From Fischerella sp. PCC 9605 (GTDB lineage: Bacteria > Cyanobacteriota > Cyanobacteriia > Cyanobacteriales > Nostocaceae): 64,000 bases of DNA. The notes beneath the pieces were generated by a model. It did no database searches and was not told where the DNA came from. It worked only from the letters and a program-made list of their open reading frames with translations. Location of the stretch: contig NZ_KI912148.1 of NCBI RefSeq assembly GCF_000517105.1, positions 1,639,032 through 1,703,031 of the forward strand, written 5' to 3'. This document shows positions 27,640 to 36,639 of this stretch, piece after piece; positions within the stretch are counted from its first letter, which is position 1; each line of letters begins with the position of its first letter. Position numbers and translations under genes: made by a program.

Positions 27640-27768
27640 GGGAGATTTAATGCTGAGAGGTAGGAGACAGAGGCTAGGAGCTAGGGGCTAGTATAAAACT
27701 AATTTCTCATATTCCTCATTCTCCATTTCCTAGTCCTTAGTCCCCAGTCCCTAGTCCCAGTCTTTATT
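27640..27768. repeat. Short degenerate tandem repeats
   Basis: GAGGTAGGAGACAGAGGCTAGGAG on the left and CCTAGTCCTTAGTCCCCAGTCCC on the right, partly complementary. No gene is seen. Confidence 0.6.
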
Positions 27769-27772
27769 TCCT

Positions 27773-28522
27773 ATGGCTATATTTCGTTTAATTTTATTAG
27801 TGGCATTAATGGGAGGACTAGCGCTGTTGTTAGCGCAAAACTGGTCTCCTGTCCTCTCGTTAGTTTTTTTGGGTATGCAGACTATATCATTGCCTCTGGC
27901 AATGTGGATTTTGTTCAGCACTGCTGCTGGTGCTGCTACTTCTTTATTAATCTCTGGCTTGTTTCAACTGTCAAGTTATTTTGCAGCGCCACAAAGGCCA
28001 ACCCCGTCTGCATCCAAGCCGCGAAGAACTCCACGCAGTGGCGATCGCCCTCCCAGTCCTCCCAAGGCAGAACCTGCATATACCTACACCAGTCCTCCGC
28101 GTTCGGAAACTAAAACCTCTTCCCAATCCAGTGCGGTCGATGATTGGGAAACAGACAACCTCAATAATGATTGGGACTTTGAGGAAAAAGCATATCGAGA
28201 GTCTACACCTCCTCCTCAAGATACACAAGTAAGAGACTCGATCGGAGACTCAAAAACCTATGAACGGCAGCAAGAACCCAAAACTACCTTCCAGTCGGGT
28301 TCGTCTTACTCCTACAGCTACCGCGAACCTAAAAATTCTGGAGTCGGCAAAACGGAATCAGTTTACGATGCTGACTATCGGGTAATTATCCCCCCCTATC
28401 AACCGCCGACTGATAATCAAATCGAAGAAGATAATCAAGAAGATAATCAAACTGATGAGGATGATTGGGGGTTTCTAGAAGATTTTGAGGATGAAGATAA
28501 AGATAAGCGTTCCCGTAAGTAA
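27773..28522 (+). CDS. LapA-like membrane protein with acidic C-terminus
   Basis: 249 residues. Two hydrophobic segments near the N-terminus (about 4-20 FRLILLVALMGGLALLLAQNW and 35-68) match the layout of the LapA/DUF1049 domain. The rest is a hydrophilic, low-complexity region, Pro/Ser-rich then strongly acidic, ending DDWGFLEDFEDEDKDKRSRK. The protein probably sits in the inner membrane with a cytoplasmic disordered tail. Function unknown. Confidence 0.75.
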   Translation: MAIFRLILLVALMGGLALLLAQNWSPVLSLVFLGMQTISLPLAMWILFSTAAGAATSLLISGLFQLSSYFAAPQRPTPSASKPRRTPRSGDRPPSPPKAEPAYTYTSPPRSETKTSSQSSAVDDWETDNLNNDWDFEEKAYRESTPPPQDTQVRDSIGDSKTYERQQEPKTTFQSGSSYSYSYREPKNSGVGKTESVYDADYRVIIPPYQPPTDNQIEEDNQEDNQTDEDDWGFLEDFEDEDKDKRSRK

Positions 28523-28553
28523 GTAGAGACATAGCAGGGTTCAGTCTCTACTT
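28521..28553. repeat. GTAGAGAC inverted repeat
   Basis: AAGTAGAGAC (28521-28530) pairs with GTCTCTACTT (28544-28553). It lies between two convergent genes, overlapping the end of both, and could serve as a terminator. It belongs to the GTAGAGACG family also found at 36567, 57904 and 58011. Confidence 0.7.
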
Positions 28554-28742
28554 GATGCCACAACGCTCACGAGACTCCTGCTTGACCTTACCTGTCATAG
28601 CAGCTTCCTGTAGAGTCATGAACGCGTTCAAATCTTCCAAGTCGTAATGGGTTGTCAGTAATTGTCGCAGCTGATTTTCTGCTTCCACCGTTAAATAGCC
28701 AGTTGATAAAGCCTTTTGCACAACATCCCGAATCCGAATCAT
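28548..28742 (-). CDS. Small conserved-looking protein (64 aa)
   Basis: 64 residues from the ATG at 28742: MIRIRDVVQKALSTGYLTVEAENQLRQLL and so on, mostly helical, charged, with no Cys pairs or membrane segment. The pattern (ENQLRQLLTTHYDLEDLNAFMTLQEA) is like small hypothetical proteins common in filamentous cyanobacteria. An upstream in-frame start at 28766 would add eight residues. Confidence 0.6.
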   Translation of the reverse strand: MIRIRDVVQKALSTGYLTVEAENQLRQLLTTHYDLEDLNAFMTLQEAAMTGKVKQESRERCGIK

Positions 28743-29237
28743 AGTTGAAACCTCAAACGACCACACTTAATTTATTTATTCGGCTTACTTAAATCAGATA
28801 TGCAGTATTTCTTATTTCTGAAGCATCAAGTTGACCAAGCTTTTTTCAACTAAGCAAAAAATAAGTCATAATTTACACCTTGAGTTCAAGAAATACTGAT
28901 TTTTTAATCAGAAAACTCACTTTATTAATAGGAATTGAAGCAGATTAAAAGTAAATAATTACTTTAACAATGTGCTGTTAGAAACACAGTGTTATATAAT
29001 GCTCCAATAAATAGTGAGTCTTGCAATTTGAATTGACGTATATCGCTTCGATAAAGTTTCAATCAAGTTGAATCAAATTTTATTAAATTTCCGTTAAGTC
29101 TAAAGATACCGAAGCTAAGATAAACAATTCACCTAACGAGCGTTATCAATTTTGTTATAAATTTAACTTCTATTTATTAGGGCTTCATAGAAAACTCGTT
29201 AGCATAATATCTGGCTTCCTTTCAGGAAATAACAGTA
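28743..29237. other. AT-rich intergenic region
   Basis: About 500 bases between divergent genes. No ORF, repeat or hairpin of note. It should contain the promoter of the STAND gene. Confidence 0.5.
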
Positions 29238-30848
29238 ATGACAGTATTTGATTCCAACAAAATTGAAGAGGAATTTATAGAAGCAAAAAACAATTGGGAG
29301 TTAGAAAAATTATACGTAGATTTGGCATCGGCAAAGGGAAAGGCGCTGACACCTGTGGAAAAAAAATTTCTGCGCGGTTTACTTTGCGGTTTTAGCCCTT
29401 CCGAAATTGCCAATACAGTGTATAAAAGTCGTAGTAGCAGTACAGTTCGGGTTTACCTTTCCAATGGATTATATAAATACATAGAAGAAATGCTGAGTAA
29501 ACAAGCAGAATACTCAGTTAAGGTCAAAAGTTGGAGTCGTGTCACTCATTTACTAGAAAAAGCAGGTTATAAAAAAGCTTCGATTCAAATAGAGCCAAAT
29601 AAAAATTACATCAATAAAAACAGCAAAGATAAGGCTAATTTTATTAGCATGGCATCAGCCGCTAACAAGCGAGATTGGGGCGAAGCAAGCGATATCAGCT
29701 TATTCCACGGAAGGACAAAAGAACTAACGCTAGTTAAACAATGGGTTATCCAAGAAAGCTGCCGATTAGTATTACTCTTGGGTATGGGTGGAATTGGTAA
29801 AACAGCTTTATCTGTAAAGCTAGCAGAAGAAATTCAGGAAAACTTTGAATATGTGATTTGGCGTTCGTTACATCTCGCTCCACCTTTTGAGATTATTTTA
29901 AATCAACTAATTCAATTTATATCACCGCATCAAGATATCAAGAATACAGAAACAGTAGAAGGTAGCATTTCACAATTAATAGATGGTTTACGCACTTCAC
30001 GTTGTCTCATAGTTCTAGATAATATAGATGCAGTTTTGTATAATAATTATGGTGATAAAACACAAGAAAATTTTACTGTAATCGCAAGTTATTATTCAGA
30101 AATAAATCATGCTTTGGCTGATTCTCTTCCGCAAATAAAGTATCGTCAAGGTTATGAAGGTTATGGGGAATTAATTAGGCGAATAGGGAATTCACAACAT
30201 CAAAGTTGCTTACTGTTAACCAGTCGCGAAAAACCAGGAGAAATTACTGCTTTGGAAGGGAATACATTACCTGTTCGGTGTTTAAAATTAACAGGTTTAA
30301 GTCCGGCAGAATGTATAAAAATACTCACAAAACAAGGATTTACTGATACAAAAAAAGAAGAAAGTAGACTTTTAATTGAGTGGTATGCAGGTAATCCGTT
30401 ATTGATTAAATCAATTGCTACTGCTATTCAAGAATTATTTGGTGGTGATATTCATGAATTTTTACAACAGGATACTCTGATTGATGGAGATATTCGAGCG
30501 ATTTTAGACACACAATTCCACCGCTTGTCTGGTTTAGAAAAGCAGATTATGTATTGGCTAGCATTACATCCTAATTCCGTGTCTTTACAGCAAATTCAAA
30601 CTGGTATATTGCCACGAGTATCGCAAAGATCAATATTAGAAGCCATAGAGTTACTACAAAGGCGATCGCTAATAGAAAGGCAAGCGTCTCGCTTTTATCA
30701 AATTCCAGTATTGATGGAGTATATCATTGAAACATTAATTGAGGAAAATTTTCAACTCAGCCAACAGCAAGCAGGCTCATCACTAATAGCTCATACATAT
30801 TTGGAAACGCAACTGAAAAATTACATAAAAGATATTCGCTTAGGTTAA
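29238..30848 (+). CDS. STAND NTPase with VMAP-type HTH N-terminus and NB-ARC domain
   Basis: 536 residues. The N-terminal part (about 20-90, KGKALTPVEKKFLRGLLCGFSPSEIANTVYKSRSS) is the helix-turn-helix module found in many cyanobacterial STAND proteins. The NB-ARC ATPase follows: Walker A LGMGGIGKTALS (about 183-194), Walker B CLIVLDNID, sensor LLLTSREKPG, then a GNPLLIK motif and a winged-helix region to about 515. Relatives normally carry WD40 or TPR repeats after this point; here the ORF stops at DIRLG. It could be a truncated copy or a deliberately short switch. The neighbour aroK is unrelated. Confidence 0.85.
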   Translation: MTVFDSNKIEEEFIEAKNNWELEKLYVDLASAKGKALTPVEKKFLRGLLCGFSPSEIANTVYKSRSSSTVRVYLSNGLYKYIEEMLSKQAEYSVKVKSWSRVTHLLEKAGYKKASIQIEPNKNYINKNSKDKANFISMASAANKRDWGEASDISLFHGRTKELTLVKQWVIQESCRLVLLLGMGGIGKTALSVKLAEEIQENFEYVIWRSLHLAPPFEIILNQLIQFISPHQDIKNTETVEGSISQLIDGLRTSRCLIVLDNIDAVLYNNYGDKTQENFTVIASYYSEINHALADSLPQIKYRQGYEGYGELIRRIGNSQHQSCLLLTSREKPGEITALEGNTLPVRCLKLTGLSPAECIKILTKQGFTDTKKEESRLLIEWYAGNPLLIKSIATAIQELFGGDIHEFLQQDTLIDGDIRAILDTQFHRLSGLEKQIMYWLALHPNSVSLQQIQTGILPRVSQRSILEAIELLQRRSLIERQASRFYQIPVLMEYIIETLIEENFQLSQQQAGSSLIAHTYLETQLKNYIKDIRLG

Positions 30849-30956
30849 AATTGTTAATTATAAATTACGTAAAATACTACCTAGTGAAACCCTCTCAATA
30901 AGGAGCTTTTCTCTCCTGTCTTCTTCCTACTATTGATAACTGGAGCACAGTAACTC

Positions 30957-31514
30957 GTGAAAAACCGATTGCAAGGAATCAACTTGTACTTAATTGGTAT
31001 GATGGGTAGCGGTAAAACGACGCTAGGGCGATTGCTGGCTCCTCAGCTGGGATATGGGTTTGTAGATACTGATAATTTGCTAGAAAAAGCAGCAGGAAAA
31101 ACTATCAATCAAGTCTTTGCTGAAGAAGGAGAAGCGGCGTTTCGGCAATTGGAAAGTCAGGTATTAGGAGAAGTTTGTGCTTTTACAAAGCTGGTGGTTG
31201 CAACTGGTGGGGGAATTGTTCTGCGACGAGAAAACTGGAGTTACTTACATCACGGCTTAATAATTTGGCTAGATGTACCAGTAGAAATACTGTACAACCG
31301 TTTAGTAGATGATACTACTCGACCACTGCTGCAAGATATCGATCCCGAGGGAAAATTGCGATCGCTCCTCGAACAACGACAACCACTTTACGCTCAAGCA
31401 GATCTGCGAATCACCGTTAGCGGAGGAGAAACACCAGAACAAATTACCACGCGAGTTCTCGAAGCAATCCCCAGTGTTCTCAAAGAACCAGTTTTTCCGC
31501 CAAATGGTCATTAG
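30957..31514 (+). CDS. aroK: Shikimate kinase
   Basis: 185 residues. Phosphorylates shikimate in aromatic amino acid synthesis. P-loop GMMGSGKTTLGRLLA, shikimate-binding DTDNLLE and ATGGGIVLRRENW, and the lid with DDTTRPLL. It starts with GTG at 30957, and the MKNRLQGINLYLIGMMG context supports this start. The last codons (PPNGH) run into the TCATTAG repeat downstream. Confidence 0.95.
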   Translation: MKNRLQGINLYLIGMMGSGKTTLGRLLAPQLGYGFVDTDNLLEKAAGKTINQVFAEEGEAAFRQLESQVLGEVCAFTKLVVATGGGIVLRRENWSYLHHGLIIWLDVPVEILYNRLVDDTTRPLLQDIDPEGKLRSLLEQRQPLYAQADLRITVSGGETPEQITTRVLEAIPSVLKEPVFPPNGH

Positions 31515-31668
31515 TCATTAGTCATTTGGTCAATAGTTAGTGGTTAGTGGTTAGTGGTTAGTGGTTAGTGGTTAGTAGTTAGTAGTTAATAATTATTCCC
31601 CCACTCCCCCACTCTCCCACTCTCCCCATCTCCCCCTCTTCCCATCACCCCATCACCCCATCACCCCA
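31511..31668. repeat. Heptamer and CCCCATCA tandem repeats
   Basis: GTTAGTG heptamers (31535-31585) followed by CCCCACTCTCCCAC and a run of CACCCCAT units up to the end of the downstream kinase gene. Confidence 0.85.
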
Positions 31669-33024
31669 TCACCCCATCTCCCCACACCTAATTGAGTCCA
31701 GCCATTCCCCAATCTCCTGAATCAGCCAGTGGCGTTCTACTGTCGAAAGAGGACTAGAGGTGAATTTTTCTCCTTCCACTTCTATGGTCACTCCTCTGGG
31801 GGCTGAACCCTGCTTAACTTCCTCTTGGTATATTTTGTTAATCAGTGCAGTTTTACCCCGGCGCCGCTTGTAGCACAAACCAAATAACTTCCACCTAACT
31901 TCAAAATTTTTGCGATCAAAGTAAAGGTCGGTGTGTCCAAAGGAAGGTAATAAAATTCTTTCCAGTACTGCAAACAGCATGACAACAGAGAAAAACAAAA
32001 ATAACCACGGCTTATAACTGCCTCCTGCTGTTAGGAAATTGATCAATTCTGGCAGTTGCCAGACAAAAGGAATTATTAACCCAATCACGTAGAACAATCT
32101 GAAAGCTTTACCGCCACGTTTGGGAATGTTAATCTCTAGCTGACTGGCAGACTTTTTAATTTGAATCTGACTACCTGTAGGCTTGCGACTGGTAATGGGT
32201 GGACTGAGGGCGTTTTTGTTCTTCAGTGCTTTGAGCGCTACTCGTGCAGTACTCAGCCGTTCTGCTACATCTGGTTCTGTAAGTTTACCAATCCAATTCA
32301 CAAAACCCAGATCAACGCTGACTTGGTCGACAAACTGGATGCGTGCATCTTGATCGGGTAGTTCAGCGGGAGAGATTCCTGTCAATAGATGTATTAAAGT
32401 TGCACCCAAGGCATACAAGTCAGAAGCGGGAACTGCTCGACCAGCAAACTGTTCCATCGGTACGTAGCCATAAGTACCGGCAACAGTGAAGGTAGCGCCT
32501 TCCAGCACAGCTTGATCCTGGACTGCACCAAAATCAACCAAGTAAACCCGTTCATCTTCACCCCAAATCAAATTACTGGGTTTGATATCTCGATGCAGCA
32601 CAGGCGGGTTAAGTTCGTGCAGATACACCAGAATACTGAGAACTTCAACGGCAATTTGTTCTATCTGTGATTCAGAAAAGCGTTGACCCTGATTCAGTAG
32701 TTGTTGGAGAGATACTCCGGGAATGTAACTCTGCACCAACCCAAACCAGGGAAACTTAGAACTAGATTGGTGTTCCAAAACAAAGTAATCTCGGTATTTG
32801 GGGATGCGGGGATGATTGAGATTTTTTAGCACTTGAGCCTCACGCTCAAATAGTTTTTGTTCATCCCACTGCATTTGGGGGCTGAGAATTAGCAATTTGA
32901 CAACAACTTTTTCTTGAGGCTGTGTAGCCAAATCTTGTGCCAACCAAGTTTGACGACTAGCATCTTGTCCTAATTTTTCCCGAAGTTGATAGCGATTACC
33001 AAGTATCTCTCCTGCTTCTAGCAT
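31669..33024 (-). CDS. Ser/Thr protein kinase with two membrane helices
   Basis: 451 residues from the ATG at 33024, which has GAGGA eight bases upstream; a start at 33039 is possible. The kinase domain (about 5-265) has HRDIKPSN and DFGAVQ, and its activation segment ends GTYGYVPMEQF. The glycine loop is poor: KLGQDASRQTWLAQD lacks the usual GxGxxG. After the kinase come two hydrophobic segments (about 315-360) and a C-terminal beta-rich domain (YFDRKNFEVRWKLFGLCYKRRRGK). It is a paralog of the next gene, in the same orientation. Confidence 0.88.
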   Translation of the reverse strand: MLEAGEILGNRYQLREKLGQDASRQTWLAQDLATQPQEKVVVKLLILSPQMQWDEQKLFEREAQVLKNLNHPRIPKYRDYFVLEHQSSSKFPWFGLVQSYIPGVSLQQLLNQGQRFSESQIEQIAVEVLSILVYLHELNPPVLHRDIKPSNLIWGEDERVYLVDFGAVQDQAVLEGATFTVAGTYGYVPMEQFAGRAVPASDLYALGATLIHLLTGISPAELPDQDARIQFVDQVSVDLGFVNWIGKLTEPDVAERLSTARVALKALKNKNALSPPITSRKPTGSQIQIKKSASQLEINIPKRGGKAFRLFYVIGLIIPFVWQLPELINFLTAGGSYKPWLFLFFSVVMLFAVLERILLPSFGHTDLYFDRKNFEVRWKLFGLCYKRRRGKTALINKIYQEEVKQGSAPRGVTIEVEGEKFTSSPLSTVERHWLIQEIGEWLDSIRCGEMG

Positions 33025-33039
33025 CCCCAAATTCCTCAT

Positions 33040-33346
33040 TAAACATTGTTAGTGGTTAGTAGTTAGTAGTTAGTAGTTAGTAGTTTGTGATGCAAAAATA
33101 AGCTGATCGGCTGTTCCACATCTAATTTGCATTACTTTGGCGGGCTGTCCGGCCCACCCCACAAGAGATTGAGAAAATATAACTGTGCAATTTAAATGTG
33201 CTTTAGCTTAAACATTTAATTTAATGATGTGTTTAGATTATTCTCTTGTAGTGCGGGTATCCTGCCCGCTACTATTATGCAGGTTGAAAGCTTACTACTA
33301 CCCACTAACTACTAACTACTAACTACTAACTACTAACTACTAACTA
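33040..33346. repeat. Repeat-filled spacer between two kinase genes
   Basis: CTAACTA-type heptamers at both ends (33046-33084 and 33296-33346), a GGCGGGCTGTCCGGCCCACC element (about 33140) and a hairpin with GCGGG and CCCGC arms (33248-33273). No gene. Confidence 0.75.
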
Positions 33347-34669
33347 CTAACCAATCCCCAACCAATGCCTAATTTCTGCTGCTAGCCAACGGCACTCCTG
33401 TTTACTCAAAGGTGGCTTCAATTTTCCAAAGGAATACTCACGCACACCCACAGCCAAAGTTACTTCAGGTACTTTGTTATTACCATAGCCACCAGTTTCA
33501 CCGCTAAATACTTTGTCTATTTCTAAAACGTTTCCTCGCTGTGTTCGCAAGCAAAGACCCATTAATTTCGATTCAATTTCAAACTCCTGATGGTCAAAGT
33601 AAATATTAGTTTCTACAAAGTTAGGCAACAGAAACCAAGCTGCCAGCAAGAGGCTTGCTATCAGCCAGATCCAACCTTGGATAGTACTAAAGCCAAACGC
33701 ACCAATAACCAGGTATGACCAAATCAGCAGTCCCACCATTGCAGCTAGGTTTTTAGGGTCAACTAATGTCTTTTGCCATAACACGGGGATTTGAATCTGC
33801 AAGTGACCAGAAGATTTTTGCAGGTGAATCTGGCTATCTGCTGGTTGAGGACGAATTAACCTAGACATACCAGCCTGATTTGCTTTGAGCACTTTTAGTG
33901 CTTCTTTAGCACTGCTAAAGCGTCTTTCTAAATTTGGTTCTGTCAATTGTTCCAACCAGCGAACAAACCCAGGATTGAGCTTTAATAAGTGGGCAAACTG
34001 TAAGCGAGAATTTTGTTGTGGTAAATTGGCTGGTGAAATACCCGTCAACAGATGAATTAAGGTTGCGCCTAAGGCATACAGATCGGACGCAGGAGTCGCC
34101 CGTCCGCCAAATTGTTCCAGAGGTGCATAGCCATAGGTTCCTACCACTGTAAAAGTAGCTCCCTCTCTGGCGGCCCGGTCTTGCACTGCGCCAAAATCTA
34201 GCAAATAAATCTGGGAATCTTTCCCCAACAATATATTGCTGGGTTTAATGTCTCGATGCAATACAACTGGACTCAAACTATGCAGGTATATCAAAATCTT
34301 CAAAATTTCGGCAGCTATTTTCCGTATTTCTGCTGGGGTGAACACCCTGCCCTTTGCCAGTAATTCCCTAAGCGAGGAACCGGGTATGTAGGTTTGGACT
34401 AAGGCAAATTGGATTACTCGGTCTTCAAAACAAAAATAATTGCGATACTGAGGAATACGCGGATGGTTAAGTTTTTTGAGTATTTGGGCTTCTCGCTCAA
34501 AAAGCCTAACATTTTCCCATTGCATTTGGTCGCTAAAAATGAGCATTTTGACGACTACTTGCTCTTGAGTAGATAAATCCCATGCTAACCAGGTTTGACG
34601 ACCCGCACTTTCACCGAGTTTTTCTATAAGTTGATAGCGATCGCGTAACACCTGTTCAATTTGCAGCAT
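33347..34669 (-). CDS. Ser/Thr protein kinase, paralog of the neighbour
   Basis: 440 residues with the same plan as 31669-33024: MLQIEQVLRDRYQLIEKLGESAGRQTWLAWD (again without a full glycine loop), VVVKMLIF lysine, HRDIKPSN, DFGAVQ, GTYGYAPLEQFGG, two membrane helices (about 310-355) and the C-terminal IYFDHQEFEIESKLMGLCLRTQRGN domain. The two genes clearly arose by tandem duplication. Substrates unknown. Cytoplasmic kinase domain with membrane tether is inferred from helix positions. Confidence 0.88.
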   Translation of the reverse strand: MLQIEQVLRDRYQLIEKLGESAGRQTWLAWDLSTQEQVVVKMLIFSDQMQWENVRLFEREAQILKKLNHPRIPQYRNYFCFEDRVIQFALVQTYIPGSSLRELLAKGRVFTPAEIRKIAAEILKILIYLHSLSPVVLHRDIKPSNILLGKDSQIYLLDFGAVQDRAAREGATFTVVGTYGYAPLEQFGGRATPASDLYALGATLIHLLTGISPANLPQQNSRLQFAHLLKLNPGFVRWLEQLTEPNLERRFSSAKEALKVLKANQAGMSRLIRPQPADSQIHLQKSSGHLQIQIPVLWQKTLVDPKNLAAMVGLLIWSYLVIGAFGFSTIQGWIWLIASLLLAAWFLLPNFVETNIYFDHQEFEIESKLMGLCLRTQRGNVLEIDKVFSGETGGYGNNKVPEVTLAVGVREYSFGKLKPPLSKQECRWLAAEIRHWLGIG

Positions 34670-34900
34670 CGTCTTGCTTTGCTTTAGCTCTTACTTTCAA
34701 GATGTAGGAGTATTGGTAAGCAAGTGTGTGGAGATGTGGGCGTCTAGGTGAATGATTTTTCCTGCTACCCTCATATCCTCACACTCTTATATCCTTTATA
34801 CGCTTACACCCCAAGTGAACCAGCACGAACATATTAGCAACAAATATTGTTTTATATGAGAAATTGTTGAGAGTACCAATTTAACTATCAATAGCTCCTC

Positions 34901-35797
34901 ATGACGATCAATGATACTGAGTACATCCGGCAAGATGCAGCCACTCGCGTAAAAGTACTGAGTGAGGCATTACCTTACATCCAACAGTTCACAGGTCGAA
35001 CCGTTGTTGTCAAGTACGGTGGTGCAGCCATGAAAGACAGCAACCTCAAAGATAAAGTTATCCGCGATATCGTATTTTTATCTTGTGTGGGTTTGCGACC
35101 AATTGTCGTACACGGTGGTGGGCCAGAAATCAACAGTTGGCTGGATAAACTAGGAATAGAGCCGCAATTTAAGAACGGTTTGCGTGTCACTGATGCTCCC
35201 ACAATGGATGTAGTGGAAATGGTTTTAGTTGGTCGCGTTAATAAAGAAATTGTCTCTTTGATTAACCAAGCTGGTGGTTCAGCAGTGGGACTGTGCGGTA
35301 AAGATGGCAACTTAATTAAAGCCCGTCCCCAAGGTGAAGAAGGCATCGGCTTTGTAGGGGAAGTATGCAATGTAAATACCAAGATTTTGGAGACACTGGT
35401 TAACAGTGGCTATATCCCCGTAGTTTCCAGTGTCGCTGCTGACGACAACGGACAAGCTTATAATATTAACGCCGATACCGTAGCCGGAGAAATAGCAGCA
35501 GCGCTGGGGGCAGAAAAGTTAATTTTGCTAACTGACACGCGGGGGATTTTAAAAGATTACAAAGATCCATCTACTTTGATTCCGAAAGTAGATATTAAAG
35601 AAGCCCGGGAATTGATTGCCAATGGTGTAGTTAGCGGTGGCATGATTCCAAAAGTTAATTGTTGCGTGCGATCGCTTGCTCAAGGGGTGCGCGCTGCACA
35701 CATCATCGATGGTCGTATCCCCCACGCTTTGCTAGTAGAAATTTTTACCGATGGCGGTATCGGCAGCATGATTTTTGGTTCTCAGTTTATGTCTTGA
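34901..35797 (+). CDS. argB: Acetylglutamate kinase
   Basis: 298 residues. Phosphorylates N-acetylglutamate in arginine synthesis; in cyanobacteria it is feedback-inhibited by arginine and relieved by PII. Motifs: [50 protein letters not shown] region ([15 protein letters not shown]) and GGMIPKV. An N-terminal helix ([23 protein letters not shown]) of the hexameric, arginine-sensitive type is present. Confidence 0.96.
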   Translation: MTINDTEYIRQDAATRVKVLSEALPYIQQFTGRTVVVKYGGAAMKDSNLKDKVIRDIVFLSCVGLRPIVVHGGGPEINSWLDKLGIEPQFKNGLRVTDAPTMDVVEMVLVGRVNKEIVSLINQAGGSAVGLCGKDGNLIKARPQGEEGIGFVGEVCNVNTKILETLVNSGYIPVVSSVAADDNGQAYNINADTVAGEIAAALGAEKLILLTDTRGILKDYKDPSTLIPKVDIKEARELIANGVVSGGMIPKVNCCVRSLAQGVRAAHIIDGRIPHALLVEIFTDGGIGSMIFGSQFMS

Positions 35798-35931
35798 AGA
35801 AGGCAAATTTATGAGGGGAAGGGGTAAACAAGAGGGAAAAAGGTGAAAGGGTAAGGGGGAAAGGAAAAGAAAAATCCCTTTACCCTATTGCCAGCTAAAA
35901 AGATTCCAAAAACGCTGCTGCCATTGGCACA

Positions 35932-36483
35932 ATGAAGGCAGTGCTGATTTGTGAGCGAAACGTGACTTCAGAAAGTATAGAAATTGCCAAAAATCGCTAC
36001 CAGCAAGGGAGAATAGCCTTTGAAAGCGGGCGATACCAACAAGCGATTGAACAACTGGAAAAAGCAAGCGCTCTTTTAGCTCGTAACACCCGCCTTGGGG
36101 GTGAAGTACAAATTTGGTTAGCAACGGCTTACGAAGCAGCGGGACGTACAGAAGATGCGATCGCCCTTTGCGAACAACTCAAACGCCATCCTCATTCAGA
36201 AACCAGCAAAGAAGCAAGGCGTTTGCAATACATCCTCAAAGCCCCAAGGTTGCAACGTCCTAAGGAATGGATGACCCAAATTCCTGATTTTAGCTCTCTT
36301 TCTGACAATGAGAGCAAAATCAACTTTTCTGCCAATAATACCAAATCCTCTGGTCGCAAGCAGCCCTCTGAGCAAGAATTTGTTGATCTCAGCCAGGTCA
36401 ATACCAGGGATAATCGCTTTATCTGGGTAGCATTAATTGCTATTGGTCTAACATTGGTTAGTTTAATTTGGTTGAATTTTTAG
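35932..36483 (+). CDS. TPR-like protein with C-terminal membrane anchor
   Basis: 183 residues. A tetratricopeptide-like pair of helices (IAKNRYQQGRIAFESGRYQQAIEQLEKASAL and TRLGGEVQIWLATAYEAAGRTEDAIALCEQLKRHP) fills the first 100 residues, then a polar linker and one C-terminal helix (RFIWVALIAIGLTLVSLIWLNF). The topology is probably tail-anchored with the TPR part in the cytoplasm. A GTG at 35962 is an alternative start that removes ten residues. Function unknown. Confidence 0.7.
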   Translation: MKAVLICERNVTSESIEIAKNRYQQGRIAFESGRYQQAIEQLEKASALLARNTRLGGEVQIWLATAYEAAGRTEDAIALCEQLKRHPHSETSKEARRLQYILKAPRLQRPKEWMTQIPDFSSLSDNESKINFSANNTKSSGRKQPSEQEFVDLSQVNTRDNRFIWVALIAIGLTLVSLIWLNF

Positions 36484-36622
36484 AAATGGGGATTGGGGAT
36501 TGGGGATTGGGGATTGGGAGAGTGGGAGAGTGGGGGAATAATTATTAACTACTAACTACTAACCAATGTAGAGACGTGCCATGGCACGTCTCTACAACCA
36601 CTAACCACTAACTACTAACTAT
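36484..36622. repeat. Mixed tandem repeats and a 30-bp palindrome
   Basis: GGGGATT units, AGAGTGGG units and CTAACTA heptamers surround a GTAGAGACG palindrome (36567-36596). Confidence 0.8.
36567..36596. repeat. Perfect 30-bp palindrome, GTAGAGACG family
   Basis: TGTAGAGACGTGCCA followed directly by its exact reverse complement, centred on CCATGG. A second 30-bp perfect palindrome at 58011-58040 differs only at the centre (CTATAG). Confidence 0.85.
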
Positions 36623-36639
36623 TGACTTTTGGAGATTTA

